From positions 124,001 through 188,000 of the forward strand of contig JBBPIE010000008.1 in assembly GCA_038040485.1 (NCBI GenBank): DNA of 64,000 bases, in the 5' to 3' direction. The position numbers were made by a program, and so were the translations under genes. A model generated the notes under the pieces. That model saw only the letters and a program-made list of their open reading frames with translations, made no database searches and was not told the origin of the DNA. How positions within the stretch are numbered: position 1 is the first letter of the stretch; each line of letters begins with the position of its first letter. This DNA comes from Onstottus_B arcticum (GTDB lineage Bacteria > Acidobacteriota > Blastocatellia > UBA7656). Of the stretch, positions 1 through 7,344 are shown piece by piece.

Positions 1-470
1 AAACTGTCGCGACGAACAGGCTCCCAGCCCTGGGCTGGGTCGATCAACCGCCCTAGTGCTGCGTTTTCGAGCCAAACGACGAGTTGATTCAGGATTACGG
101 CAATGCCCGCGCGTTGCAGTAATTCGTCGAGGTTGCCGTCATAAATGCAGGGGCTGGGCTGCTCGTTTGGTGGCCCGGGATTAACGTGAGCGAGAGAGCG
201 ATCGAAGTCCTGTCGTAAGAGGATCCGTGGCGCTCGCAGTGGGAAACCTTCAGGAAATCTGAACAGCACAGGCTCAACCGGGAGAACTCCATTCGGACTT
301 CGCCCCGGCGCTAGCCATCTCGAGGGAAGACCGACGCTGATGGCGGCCTCCACATCAATCACGCCGTTCCTAACCTGTGGAACCCGCACGCGCTGAATGT
401 TAGGGTGTCGCTGCATTAGGCTGACGGCTCGCCCCAGTGCTATCGGCGCGTATGTAGCCTCATTCTTCAT
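1..470 (-). CDS. E2 (UBC-fold) domain protein, probable E2/E1(ThiF) fusion, 3' end outside window
   Basis: This is an open minus-strand frame from ATG at 470 to the window edge (156 codons seen). It carries the core signature of a ubiquitin-conjugating enzyme: an FPEGFPLRAPRILL strand region (about residues 72-85) equivalent to the pFPxxYPxxPP loop of UBC proteins, His95 in an HVNP motif, and a candidate catalytic Cys108 in PCIYDG. A WLENAALGRL helix and GWEP (about 133-151) follow, as in prokaryotic E2 families. In such systems the E2 accepts a ubiquitin-like tag from an E1 (ThiF) adenylating enzyme, which is often fused downstream. The start lies 5 bp after the stop of the MBL gene, so the two are cotranscribed. 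What is seen is the E2 domain; the E1 fusion and any substrate are inference, because the rest lies left of base 1. A CBASS Cap2-like protein is an alternative, but no CD-NTase gene is visible. Confidence 0.75.
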   Translation of the reverse strand, partial: MKNEATYAPIALGRAVSLMQRHPNIQRVRVPQVRNGVIDVEAAISVGLPSRWLAPGRSPNGVLPVEPVLFRFPEGFPLRAPRILLRQDFDRSLAHVNPGPPNEQPSPCIYDGNLDELLQRAGIAVILNQLVVWLENAALGRLIDPAQGWEPVRRDS

Positions 471-475
471 CACGA

Positions 476-1639
476 TCAACCGTGCGCCAGTGGTTGGCCG
501 CCTATCGCGCCTGCACCACGAATCACCGATACTCTCATCGGTCGGGAAAGGTGCCGCGGACCAGCCGTCGTGATTTCAAACTCAAGCGGTTCGGGATTGT
601 CCTCGGATGGGCGTTCGCCAACGCAAACGAAGGAACCCCTCACGCTCTTCGCGATCTCTTCGTATTCTCGCTTCGCTCGAATGCAAGGCGGGTCGCAGTC
701 GTCATCCTTAACAGGTCGGCTGCCGGCTATGATGAACGCGCCCTCCAGCGCCTGGGCAAGAGCGTTTCGCGCGTCTGAGCTAACCGCCGCACTTTCTCTT
801 AACTCGCTCCAGCTATCATATGAAAGCGCGTGCCACGAGCAGTGATGAGGGCTTAGAAGCATATCGTACTGAAGAACCTCCGGCTGCGCCGCGTGTTTTT
901 TCCACAACCGTTCCCAGATCCCGACTTCGGCATCACCTGCAGTTAAGAATATGCAGGCGTTTTCGTTGCCATTCGCCGTCAAGCCGATTCTGAGGATCAC
1001 GCTGGAGTGGTTTTTGCTCAGCGATTCCTCGACCAAGTCATCCTCGCTAATCGTCAATGGCGCGAGGAGCTGGATGTTGGCGCTGCGATCGTACTCCCCG
1101 TTGATTCGCTGAATGGCGTCGTCGACCTTAATAAGAATGTCACCAAGGTCATCCGTCTTCCCTCCCTTGTCCTCGCCAAGTACGAGAATACGATCACCCT
1201 CCACCAAAGGCCCGCGACTGTCACGGAATCTCTTGACCCGGCGTTTGGCTTCCGCTTGAAGAGCCTGTGCATCGTCGCAGAGCGTCAGATTCCTAGATGC
1301 TCGCCGAAACACGATGGGGGAAGACCACAACTCCCGAATGAAGATCTTGTCACTGTCGTCAGGAAACTCGCTCGGCGGTCCTAGATAGAAGTGTTCACGA
1401 AGCCCATTGCAGTGATCGGCATCCGGATGACTTAGCACGAAGGCATCGACGTATAGCCTTCCGGCATCATCCTGGTTGAGCCGTTCTCGCAGCTCAGCTC
1501 CTACGTCCGGCGTGTCGTCCTCTGGATCATCCGCTGCGTCGCGAATGTTCACGTCGATGAGCAACGTACGGCCGCTCTCGAATTTCAGCAACGTCATGTC
1601 GCCGTTGCCAACTGGGAAAAAAGTTACAGTTGTTTTCAT
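476..1639 (-). CDS. ComEC/Rec2-type metallo-beta-lactamase-fold hydrolase
   Basis: The 387-residue protein has the metallo-beta-lactamase fold. The N-terminus has the FxVGNGD strand-turn typical of the soluble ComEC-like group. The metal motif HPDADH (H71, D73, D75, H76) follows. A GDAEVG aspartate and an SPHHCS histidine pair (about residue 265) complete the usual ligands. There is no signal peptide or membrane segment, so it should act in the cytoplasm on a phosphodiester or peptide-like bond; the substrate is unknown. It sits between a LexA-like repressor (64 bp upstream) and the E2-domain gene (5 bp downstream). MBL-fold neighbours are a recurrent theme in prokaryotic E1/E2 loci (from memory), where a tag-processing or nucleolytic effector role has been suggested. 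The start is ATG 1639, with AAGGAG about 13 bases upstream. Confidence 0.85.
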   Translation of the reverse strand: MKTTVTFFPVGNGDMTLLKFESGRTLLIDVNIRDAADDPEDDTPDVGAELRERLNQDDAGRLYVDAFVLSHPDADHCNGLREHFYLGPPSEFPDDSDKIFIRELWSSPIVFRRASRNLTLCDDAQALQAEAKRRVKRFRDSRGPLVEGDRILVLGEDKGGKTDDLGDILIKVDDAIQRINGEYDRSANIQLLAPLTISEDDLVEESLSKNHSSVILRIGLTANGNENACIFLTAGDAEVGIWERLWKKHAAQPEVLQYDMLLSPHHCSWHALSYDSWSELRESAAVSSDARNALAQALEGAFIIAGSRPVKDDDCDPPCIRAKREYEEIAKSVRGSFVCVGERPSEDNPEPLEFEITTAGPRHLSRPMRVSVIRGAGAIGGQPLAHG

Positions 1640-1703
1640 TTGAATTGATCAACTCCTTTCGCTGTGGTTCCACACTGGTTTGCTATTCTTAGATCGCTGC
1701 GCT

Positions 1704-2369
1704 TCACTCGCCGTGCTCCGGGAGACTCAGCAATTCTGATCCCTGTTTCAGCACACGGCAGACGACCCCTTGCACGACCAAATCCTTATCAAGAATGATC
1801 GGGCTGTATTTTGGATTAGAGGAAACCGGCTTCAGCAAGCAGTATCCTGGGCCGCAGGTCAAACGCTTGATTGTTGCCTCACCGTCAACTAGTGCGACTA
1901 TGATTGCGCCCGAGTCGGCGGTAGCTTGCTGACGCACTAAGACTAAGTCTTTGTCTTCGATCTTCTCATTCTCCACGGTTGCCCGATTCATAGAATCGCC
2001 TCTTACTCGGAGCAGAAAGAACTTCGCGCTCGGTGGTCGTAAGAAGCTCTGTGGTAGGCGCACCCAACCTTCGATGTTCTGTTCTGCAGTCATAAGCTGG
2101 CCGGCTGGCGCCTGACCAGCGATTGGGACAGCCTTGGTTTCTACACCTTTGCTGCTGGACTTGAGCGCCCTCAAGCCGCGCGCCCCGACCCAACGCTCGA
2201 TATCCCCTTCGTCTTCGAGCCATCGCAGATATCTCAGGACCGTACGGGTCGAGCCCACATTCAACAGCTTACGAAGCTCCTCGATTGTTGGGGGCACGCC
2301 GTGTTCGACGACCCATCGATGAATCGCGTCGATGACTTGCTCCTTAGTTAGTAGTCTCCTTTTCCCCAT
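1704..2369 (-). CDS. LexA-like S24 self-cleaving repressor
   Basis: The 221-residue protein has an N-terminal winged-helix DNA-binding domain (about 1-70; PPTIEELRKLL and STRTVLRYLRWLE resemble LexA helices). A C-terminal S24 peptidase domain follows. The autocleavage site is likely Ala89-Gly90 in APAGQ. The nucleophile is Ser126 (GDSMNR) and the general base is Lys168 (EATIKRL). Proteins of this family block promoters until RecA-ssDNA or another cue triggers cleavage. It is the first gene of the minus-strand set that continues into the MBL and E2 genes, so it probably autoregulates that operon and may make it damage- or phage-inducible. It could instead be the housekeeping LexA, but the position argues for a local repressor. 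Confidence 0.85.
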   Translation of the reverse strand: MGKRRLLTKEQVIDAIHRWVVEHGVPPTIEELRKLLNVGSTRTVLRYLRWLEDEGDIERWVGARGLRALKSSSKGVETKAVPIAGQAPAGQLMTAEQNIEGWVRLPQSFLRPPSAKFFLLRVRGDSMNRATVENEKIEDKDLVLVRQQATADSGAIIVALVDGEATIKRLTCGPGYCLLKPVSSNPKYSPIILDKDLVVQGVVCRVLKQGSELLSLPEHGE

Positions 2370-2619
2370 TCCTATCTTGCCCGCTGTGTCACTCTACATT
2401 CCTTTCTACTTGATCGAGCTGTCATCTCAATTGTCACGTGTGAGTTCATACTCTGCATCCTAGGAATCGCGCTTGTCAAGCGAGAGGTAAAGCAAAGACA
2501 GGTCGCCCGGTTGGCCGAACCTGACGATTAAGAGGTTGCCGTCGCATTGCCAGTGATCTGCGCTTACGAGATCCTACTCAATAGCGGCTTCACACCTACG
2601 ACGCCAGTTGAGACAATGA
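2370..2619. other. intergenic region upstream of the LexA-like gene
   Basis: No gene is supported here. The stretch should hold the minus-strand promoter and operator of the LexA-like gene. Three short TGTCA(C/T) repeats (2387, 2420, 2432) are possible operator elements, but I could not define a clear palindrome. Confidence 0.3.
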
Positions 2620-2808
2620 CGATTGGCGGGAAGACACAACGTGGATGAAGAGTTGCTGGTCGCCTGTCTGGAGCGATGACTGACTTTAGATCTAATCCGC
2701 GCGATGGCCGAGAAAAACCCGAACGAGTGGTTTGCCTGGATCAAGGCTTCGCAGGAAACGATCAACTCAAGACCAACGCCGTTCAGACCTTTAAGACCAA
2801 GGGTGTGA
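2620..2808 (+). pseudogene. possible gene remnant with in-frame stop
   Basis: One plus-strand frame reads protein-like on both sides of a TGA at 2677-2679: DEELLVACLER, stop, then LTLDLIRAMAEKNPNEWFAW and on to a stop at 2806. No start codon with a ribosome site is visible. It may be the decayed tail of a gene, cut down when the neighbouring small genes arrived. I do not recognise the family. The evidence is only amino-acid composition, so this is weak. Confidence 0.2.
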
Positions 2809-2838
2809 CCAGCTTTGAGACTATCTGAAAGGTGAACT

Positions 2839-3099
2839 ATGCCGACGATCAGCAGATTCTACGGTATCGTTGTCAGGATGTTCTTTGATGAGCACGCGCC
2901 TGCGCACTTCCACGTTGAGTACGCTGAGTTCCAGGCGCAGATCGAAATTGAAACTCTGCAGGTCCGGGTGGGCAGTTTACCGCGCCGCGCGCTGGCGCTT
3001 GTTCTTGAGTGGGCGGCGTCGCACCGCTCGGAGTTGCTCGAGAACTGGGAACTGTGCAGACAGCACCAACAACCGAAGAGAATTCAGCCACTCGATTGA
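2839..3099 (+). CDS. DUF4160 domain protein
   Basis: This small 86-residue protein matches the DUF4160 pattern: PTISRFYGIVVRMFFDEHAPAHFH near the N-terminus (here PTISRFYGIV, then FFDEHAPAHFHVEY) and a C-terminal helix with LVLEWAASHRSELLENW. Members are widespread, often mobile, and almost always sit directly before a DUF2442 gene, as here with an 8-bp gap. The pair behaves in comparative genomics like a toxin-antitoxin or accessory module, but no activity is established. The start ATG is preceded by GAAAGGTG. Confidence 0.85.
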   Translation: MPTISRFYGIVVRMFFDEHAPAHFHVEYAEFQAQIEIETLQVRVGSLPRRALALVLEWAASHRSELLENWELCRQHQQPKRIQPLD

Positions 3100-3107
3100 G
3101 GTTACCG

Positions 3108-3362
3108 ATGCATTATGACGTTGTAAGCGTGAAACCGCTGGAGCACCTACGGCTCGCCGTACGCTTTGCAGACGGCTTGAGTGGCGAGGTCGTATTCAAA
3201 GAATCACATCTTACCGGCGTATTCGAGGCGCTCACCGATCCGGAAATGTTCTCTCAGGTTCATTGCAAGAACGGGTTCGTCGAATGGCCAGGGGATCTCG
3301 ATCTTGCGCCCGACGCCATGTACGACGAGATCAAAGCGCACGGCTCATGGGTGCTTGAGTAA
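3108..3362 (+). CDS. DUF2442 domain protein
   Basis: The 84-residue protein has the DUF2442 layout: an N-terminal V-x-P-L-x-x-x-x-L-x-V-x-F-x-D-G strand pair, then FEALTDPEMFSQV, then WPGDLDLAPDAMYDEIK. The ATG at 3108 is chosen because a longer in-frame reading back to 3009 would overlap most of the DUF4160 gene. Eight bases separate it from that gene, so the two are translated as a pair. It is possibly a small DNA-binding or antitoxin partner. Function is inferred only from its constant association with DUF4160. Confidence 0.85.
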   Translation: MHYDVVSVKPLEHLRLAVRFADGLSGEVVFKESHLTGVFEALTDPEMFSQVHCKNGFVEWPGDLDLAPDAMYDEIKAHGSWVLE

Positions 3363-3483
3363 CGAATCGTCTTAGCGACACGATCTATTGGCAACACGGC
3401 CATTCGACCGAGGGGATTTGCCTACATCGCCACTCCGAACCTAAGTCCGATCGCGACACATCAAATCTGATGTTGCATTAAAC

Positions 3484-3834
3484 ATGGACTTCACGGTAGA
3501 GTTCTACGAAACAGCAGCAGGAACATGCCCGGTGCGTGAGTTTCTGGACGAGTTGAAAGTGAGCGATCCGGGCGACTTCGCGGCGGTGCTCGCTGGTCTC
3601 GCGAAACTTCGAAATCGCCAGTATCACCGCGAGCCATTGTCCAAAGCGGTCGCTGAGGGACTGTTTGAATTGCGCCACGTAGGCAAGCTCAATACGCGCG
3701 TGCTGTGGTTCTTCGCGAGGGATCGCCGAATCGTCGCGGTGCATGCGGTTCGAAACAAAGGCCAGAAACTCCCGGCTCGCGACATTCGAATCGCGCTCGA
3801 CCGGATGCGTGACTGGCACAGAAGATCAGGGTGA
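3484..3834 (+). CDS. HigB-like / phage Gp49-like toxin (RelE superfamily)
   Basis: The 116-residue protein shows the Gp49/HigB2 pattern: FYETAAGTCPVREFLDEL at the N-terminus, a helical middle, then GLFELRH...TRVLWFFARDRRIVAVHAVRNKGQKLP. The basic residues near the C-terminus are those expected of a RelE-fold ribosome-dependent mRNase. Such toxins cleave mRNA in the ribosomal A site under stress. Its stop overlaps the start of the Xre antitoxin gene, so the toxin comes first, the HigBA order. Confidence 0.85.
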   Translation: MDFTVEFYETAAGTCPVREFLDELKVSDPGDFAAVLAGLAKLRNRQYHREPLSKAVAEGLFELRHVGKLNTRVLWFFARDRRIVAVHAVRNKGQKLPARDIRIALDRMRDWHRRSG

Positions 3835-4196
3835 TGAAAAAGACTAATTTCGACCGTTATCTCGAAGACCAACTACAGGACCCGGCGTTTGCTGCCCGAT
3901 TCGAGCGCGCGGGCGAGGCGTGGGATGTGGCCCTCCAGATCGCCGCGCTCCGCCAGGGGGCCGGTCTTTCTCAGAAGGACCTCGCAAAGCTTCTCAAGAC
4001 CTCGCAGCAGCAGATCAGCCGGCTTGAATCCCCCGGCTACGAAGGCCACTCCCTTAGTATGTTGCGCCGTGTCGCCGATGCGCTGCAGGCGCGGGTTCGC
4101 ATCGTATTCGAACCAGCACCGACTAGAAACGGAAAGCGAATAGCCGAATCACGCGCGCCGTACGGCGCGAAGCGCGCCGCAGGAAAACGAAAATGA
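3834..4196 (+). CDS. Xre-family HTH antitoxin
   Basis: About 120 residues. The central helix-turn-helix (about 45-100) reads IAALRQGAGLSQKDLAKLL, then TSQQQISRLESP, typical of the HigA/Xre antitoxins that pair with Gp49-like toxins. The C-terminus is basic (KRAAGKRK). The ATG at 3834 overlaps the toxin stop by one base (TGATG); a GTG at 3831 is in frame as an alternative. It should neutralise the toxin and repress the operon. Its stop overlaps the next gene by four bases (ATGA). Confidence 0.88.
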   Translation: MKKTNFDRYLEDQLQDPAFAARFERAGEAWDVALQIAALRQGAGLSQKDLAKLLKTSQQQISRLESPGYEGHSLSMLRRVADALQARVRIVFEPAPTRNGKRIAESRAPYGAKRAAGKRK

Positions 4197-4456
4197 GGGG
4201 AACGCTAAACGACATTCGCGAGCTTGCCTCACAAGTGGTTGCTCTGCAGGAACAGGCCCGATCTCTTGGGCTTTTCCCAGGCGATCGGGAGCTGCTCGAT
4301 TGCCCGAAATGTGGACTGCTCGAGGATGTTTTGATCGGCGGAAAATTGATAACTTACCACCCGGGTGCTGAAGGCGAGGATTCGGGACTCCGCTTTGAGG
4401 AGCTTGCTGAAACCAAGTTCAGATGTCCTGCATGTGGCTCGATCGTTGAAGGGTGA
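4193..4456 (+). CDS. small zinc-ribbon protein encoded in the TA operon
   Basis: An 87-residue protein with two CxxC knuckles, CPKC at about 37-40 and CPAC at about 79-82, forming a likely zinc ribbon. A helix rich in Q, E and L precedes the first knuckle. The ATGA overlap with the antitoxin gene indicates translational coupling, so it belongs to the toxin-antitoxin operon. I do not recognise a named family. A third protein in such modules may be a chaperone-like or accessory regulator, but nothing in the sequence proves that. Confidence 0.7.
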   Translation: MRGTLNDIRELASQVVALQEQARSLGLFPGDRELLDCPKCGLLEDVLIGGKLITYHPGAEGEDSGLRFEELAETKFRCPACGSIVEG

Positions 4457-4498
4457 CCACGTCGCCTCGGACCGACCTAGCACAGAACCGCACAGACG

Positions 4499-5518
4499 AT
4501 GAAGAATGAACCTCAATCGCAAGTGCTCCTCTATCAAGCGAGTGACGGAGCGACCCGGCTCGAAGTCCGCATGGAGGACGAGACGGTCTGGCTGTCGCAG
4601 AACCAGATGGCCGAGCTGTTTCAAACCTCCATTCCGAACGTGAGCATGCACATCCGCAACCTGTTCGCGGAGGGAGAGCTGAAGCAGGCCGCAACTGTTA
4701 AGGATTTCTTAACAGTTCGACAGGAGGGAAGCCGGCAGGTGTCCCGCTCCGTGGAACATTACAACCTCGACGTGATCATCTCGGTTGGTTACCGCGTGAA
4801 GTCGCATCGCGGTACGCAGTTTCGCATCTGGGCTACTCAGCGGCTGCGGGAATACATCGTCAAGGGGTTCGCGCTCGATGACGAACGGCTTAAGCGGGGC
4901 GGGGGAGGGAATTACTTCGAGGAACTGCTCTCACGCATCCGCGACATCCGGTCGTCCGAGAAGGTTTTCTGGCGCAAAGTGCTGGAGATTTACGCGACGA
5001 GCATTGACTACGACCCGGGCGAAGAAGCGTCGCAGCTCTTCTTCGCTACTGTACAAAACAAGATGCACTGGGCGGCGCACGGGCACACAGCGGCTGAGAT
5101 TGTCCATCATCGGGCCGACGCCACGAGGCAGAACATGGGATTGACGAGCTGGACGGGCTCTAAGCCGACCAGGGGTGAGGCTGCCATCGCGAAGAATTAT
5201 TTGGCGGCGGAGGAACTCGAAGCGCTCAACCGCATCGTCAACGCCTATCTTGAATTTGCCGAACTCCAGGCGTTGAACCGCAAGCCCATGTATATGCGGG
5301 ACTGGATCGCAAAGCTGGAGGATTTTCTACGCCTCGGCGATCGGGAAATCCTCACGCATGCCGGAACCATTTCCCACGAACAAGCTTTGCGGAAGGCAGA
5401 GCTCGAGTTTGAGAAGTTCCGACTCCTTCAGCTTGCCCAACCTTCGCAGGTAGAAACAGACTTCGACGAAGCGGTGAAGAAACTCCCGAAACGTAGGAAG
5501 CCGAAGAAAGCCGTCTAA
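4499..5518 (+). CDS. RhuM-family protein
   Basis: The 339-residue protein is a full-length member of the RhuM family. It contains LYQASDGATRLEV, then ETVWLSQNQMAELFQTSIPNVSMHI, which looks like a DNA-binding HTH, then the YNLDVIISVGYRVKSHRGTQFR segment and a C-terminal helical region (about 195-320). RhuM proteins were named from a Salmonella pathogenicity island. They are common on genomic islands and near restriction or toxin-antitoxin genes; their biochemical role is unknown. The position beside two TA-like modules fits a mobile or defence island. The C-terminus is strongly basic (KKLPKRRKPKK). Confidence 0.85.
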   Translation: MKNEPQSQVLLYQASDGATRLEVRMEDETVWLSQNQMAELFQTSIPNVSMHIRNLFAEGELKQAATVKDFLTVRQEGSRQVSRSVEHYNLDVIISVGYRVKSHRGTQFRIWATQRLREYIVKGFALDDERLKRGGGGNYFEELLSRIRDIRSSEKVFWRKVLEIYATSIDYDPGEEASQLFFATVQNKMHWAAHGHTAAEIVHHRADATRQNMGLTSWTGSKPTRGEAAIAKNYLAAEELEALNRIVNAYLEFAELQALNRKPMYMRDWIAKLEDFLRLGDREILTHAGTISHEQALRKAELEFEKFRLLQLAQPSQVETDFDEAVKKLPKRRKPKKAV

Positions 5519-5544
5519 TGTTCGTTTCCTGTTGAGTCAGTCTT

Positions 5545-5621
5545 GCCACGAAGGCACTAAGTCACGAAGCCGCACAAAGAGAGGCTTTTTGTGGACCTTC
5601 GCGTCTTGGTGTCATTGTGGC
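5545..5621. repeat. imperfect palindromic intergenic repeat (cacgaag type)
   Basis: The left arm 5545-5570 (GCCACGAAGGCACTAAG...) and right arm 5596-5621 (CCTTCGCGTCTTGG...GTGGC) form an imperfect inverted repeat with a 25-bp loop. A related sequence lies inside the nested palindrome at 49567-49767. Confidence 0.6.
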
Positions 5622-5670
5622 GAGACCTCTTCAACACGCTATTGCACCAGTACCTAAACTTGGCGTGCGT

Positions 5671-5700
5671 TTGACACTCTAAATTGTTGCTTGTTAGAAT
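5671..5700 (+). promoter_or_regulatory. sigma-70 type promoter of resB-ccsA
   Basis: TTGACA at 5671-5676, an 18-bp spacer and TAGAAT at 5695-5700. Transcription would begin near 5707. That supports the ATG at 5761 as the resB start rather than the in-frame TTG at 5701. Confidence 0.6.
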
Positions 5701-5760
5701 TTGCGCGGTTGCAGAGGCTGCGATCAGCAGGGAATACACGATTCAAACCGGGACCCATTT

Positions 5761-7344
5761 ATGGCAACTACTGAAACTGACCTAGGGTCGAAGACTGAGA
5801 CTACTACTGCCGCCGCTGCGCCTGTCGTCAAGGTCGTCTCCAAGAAGGGCGACTCGTTTCTCGACAAGATGCTCGGTCTGCTCAGCTCGGTGCGCTTTGG
5901 CGTGTCGATGCTGGGTATTCTCCTGATCTTTTGCATGATCGGCATGCTGATTGTTCAGGTCACGGTGACGGAACCCGACGGGGCGTTCAATAAATACTAC
6001 GCGAGTCTGTCGGCGTCTCAGAAGATGGTTTACGGCGAGCTGGGCTTCTTTGACATTTACCGGTCACGGTACTTCATGCTGTTGTTGGCGATCGTCGCAC
6101 TCAACATCATCCTGGCTTCGATCGACAGGTTCCCCGCGGCGTGGCAATACATCCGCAAGCCGAAGCTCAACGCTTCGCCGAAGTTTATCGCCGCCCAGAT
6201 GTTCACCGACGAGTCTTATGAGCACCATGCTCCGCCGACGGTTGCAGAAAAAGTGAGCGCGGCGTGGAAAAAGCACGGCTTCCGGGCGCGAGTCAGCACC
6301 GAAAACAATCGAACAACCGTGTTCGCACAGCGCCACGTTTATAATCGCCTTGGGGCCTACATCGTGCACGTCGCGCTGTTGACGATTTTCACCGGGGGGA
6401 TGCTCACCAGCCGGCTGAGTACAGGCGGCCCGATGGAGATCAGGCCCGGCAAATCATCGGACAAGTACACAACGTTCGATGTGACGCTTGATGGAGGACC
6501 TCGGCAGACAGACGCGGTACTTCCATTCCAAATCGAGTGCCGCGACTTGCAACAGATGCTGATCAGACCCGAGGGCTCGCTCGACGCGGGAAACACAATC
6601 GACTGGTTGAGCTATATAACGATCAAAGACGGCCCGGTCAGAAAAGACTTGCTTGTACATTTGAACAACGTCGGCGACTACCAGGGTTATCGGTTCTTTC
6701 AATCTCAGTTTATGCCGGTCGGGAACGCTCGCGAGATAACGGTCAGTTTCGAGCCGGAAGACGGGAGCGCTCCAAGCCTGGAGCCGGTGAAGATAATGCG
6801 TAACGGGTCTGCTGACGTTCCTGGAATTGGAACCGTTCGATATATCGGGTTCTATGCCGACTTCGAGATAGACGACTCGGGCCCGGTGACCAAATCGCGA
6901 GAGTACAACAACCCGGCCGCTCAGCTCGAGGTCATCGGCGCGGACGGCAAGCGCAACTCCGCTTTCGCGTTCAACCCTCAACTCGCCGACGAGTACTTAT
7001 CCAAAGCGAACAACAAACTGGCCAAAGACGGCGGCGCAAACCCTCTGCTGGTCAATGGCAACAAGGTCATCCTCACAAGCTTCGAGAAGGTTTCCAGCTC
7101 GCATACGTTGACGATTCAATATGACCCCGGCCGGGTTCCGGTCTACATCGGGTTCACGTTGCTGGTCCTGGCCTTGTGCTTCGTTTTCTTCCTTTCGCAT
7201 CAGCGAGTGTGGGCGGTGATTGAGCCTGACGGGCAAGGATCAAAAATCTACTTTGGCGGAAACACGAATCGGAACCGTCCCGCTTTTGAGGGCCGATTCA
7301 ATTTGCTGGTGCAGTCAGTGACGGGGAGGATCAAAAATGAGTAG
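5761..7344 (+). CDS. resB: ResB/Ccs1 cytochrome c biogenesis protein
   Basis: A 527-residue membrane protein of the ResB (Ccs1) family, half of the System II cytochrome c synthase. With CcsA it moves haem across the membrane and attaches it to apocytochromes outside. Four membrane segments can be seen: about 46-69 (after SSVRFGVSML), 103-122, 197-217 and 461-480. A large extracytoplasmic domain lies between the third and fourth, the usual topology. SSVRFGVSMLGIL and the GAYIVHVALL helix are family hallmarks. The gene overlaps ccsA by 8 bp. The ATG at 5761 is taken because the promoter lies just upstream. Confidence 0.92.
   Translation: MATTETDLGSKTETTTAAAAPVVKVVSKKGDSFLDKMLGLLSSVRFGVSMLGILLIFCMIGMLIVQVTVTEPDGAFNKYYASLSASQKMVYGELGFFDIYRSRYFMLLLAIVALNIILASIDRFPAAWQYIRKPKLNASPKFIAAQMFTDESYEHHAPPTVAEKVSAAWKKHGFRARVSTENNRTTVFAQRHVYNRLGAYIVHVALLTIFTGGMLTSRLSTGGPMEIRPGKSSDKYTTFDVTLDGGPRQTDAVLPFQIECRDLQQMLIRPEGSLDAGNTIDWLSYITIKDGPVRKDLLVHLNNVGDYQGYRFFQSQFMPVGNAREITVSFEPEDGSAPSLEPVKIMRNGSADVPGIGTVRYIGFYADFEIDDSGPVTKSREYNNPAAQLEVIGADGKRNSAFAFNPQLADEYLSKANNKLAKDGGANPLLVNGNKVILTSFEKVSSSHTLTIQYDPGRVPVYIGFTLLVLALCFVFFLSHQRVWAVIEPDGQGSKIYFGGNTNRNRPAFEGRFNLLVQSVTGRIKNE

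Noticed and set aside
95..292. 65-codon minus-strand ORF
   Set aside because: It is an out-of-frame shadow of the E2-domain gene; the E2 frame has clear family motifs.
2677..2679. In-frame TGA read as selenocysteine
   Set aside because: No SECIS-like hairpin and no selenoprotein family; a decayed gene is simpler.
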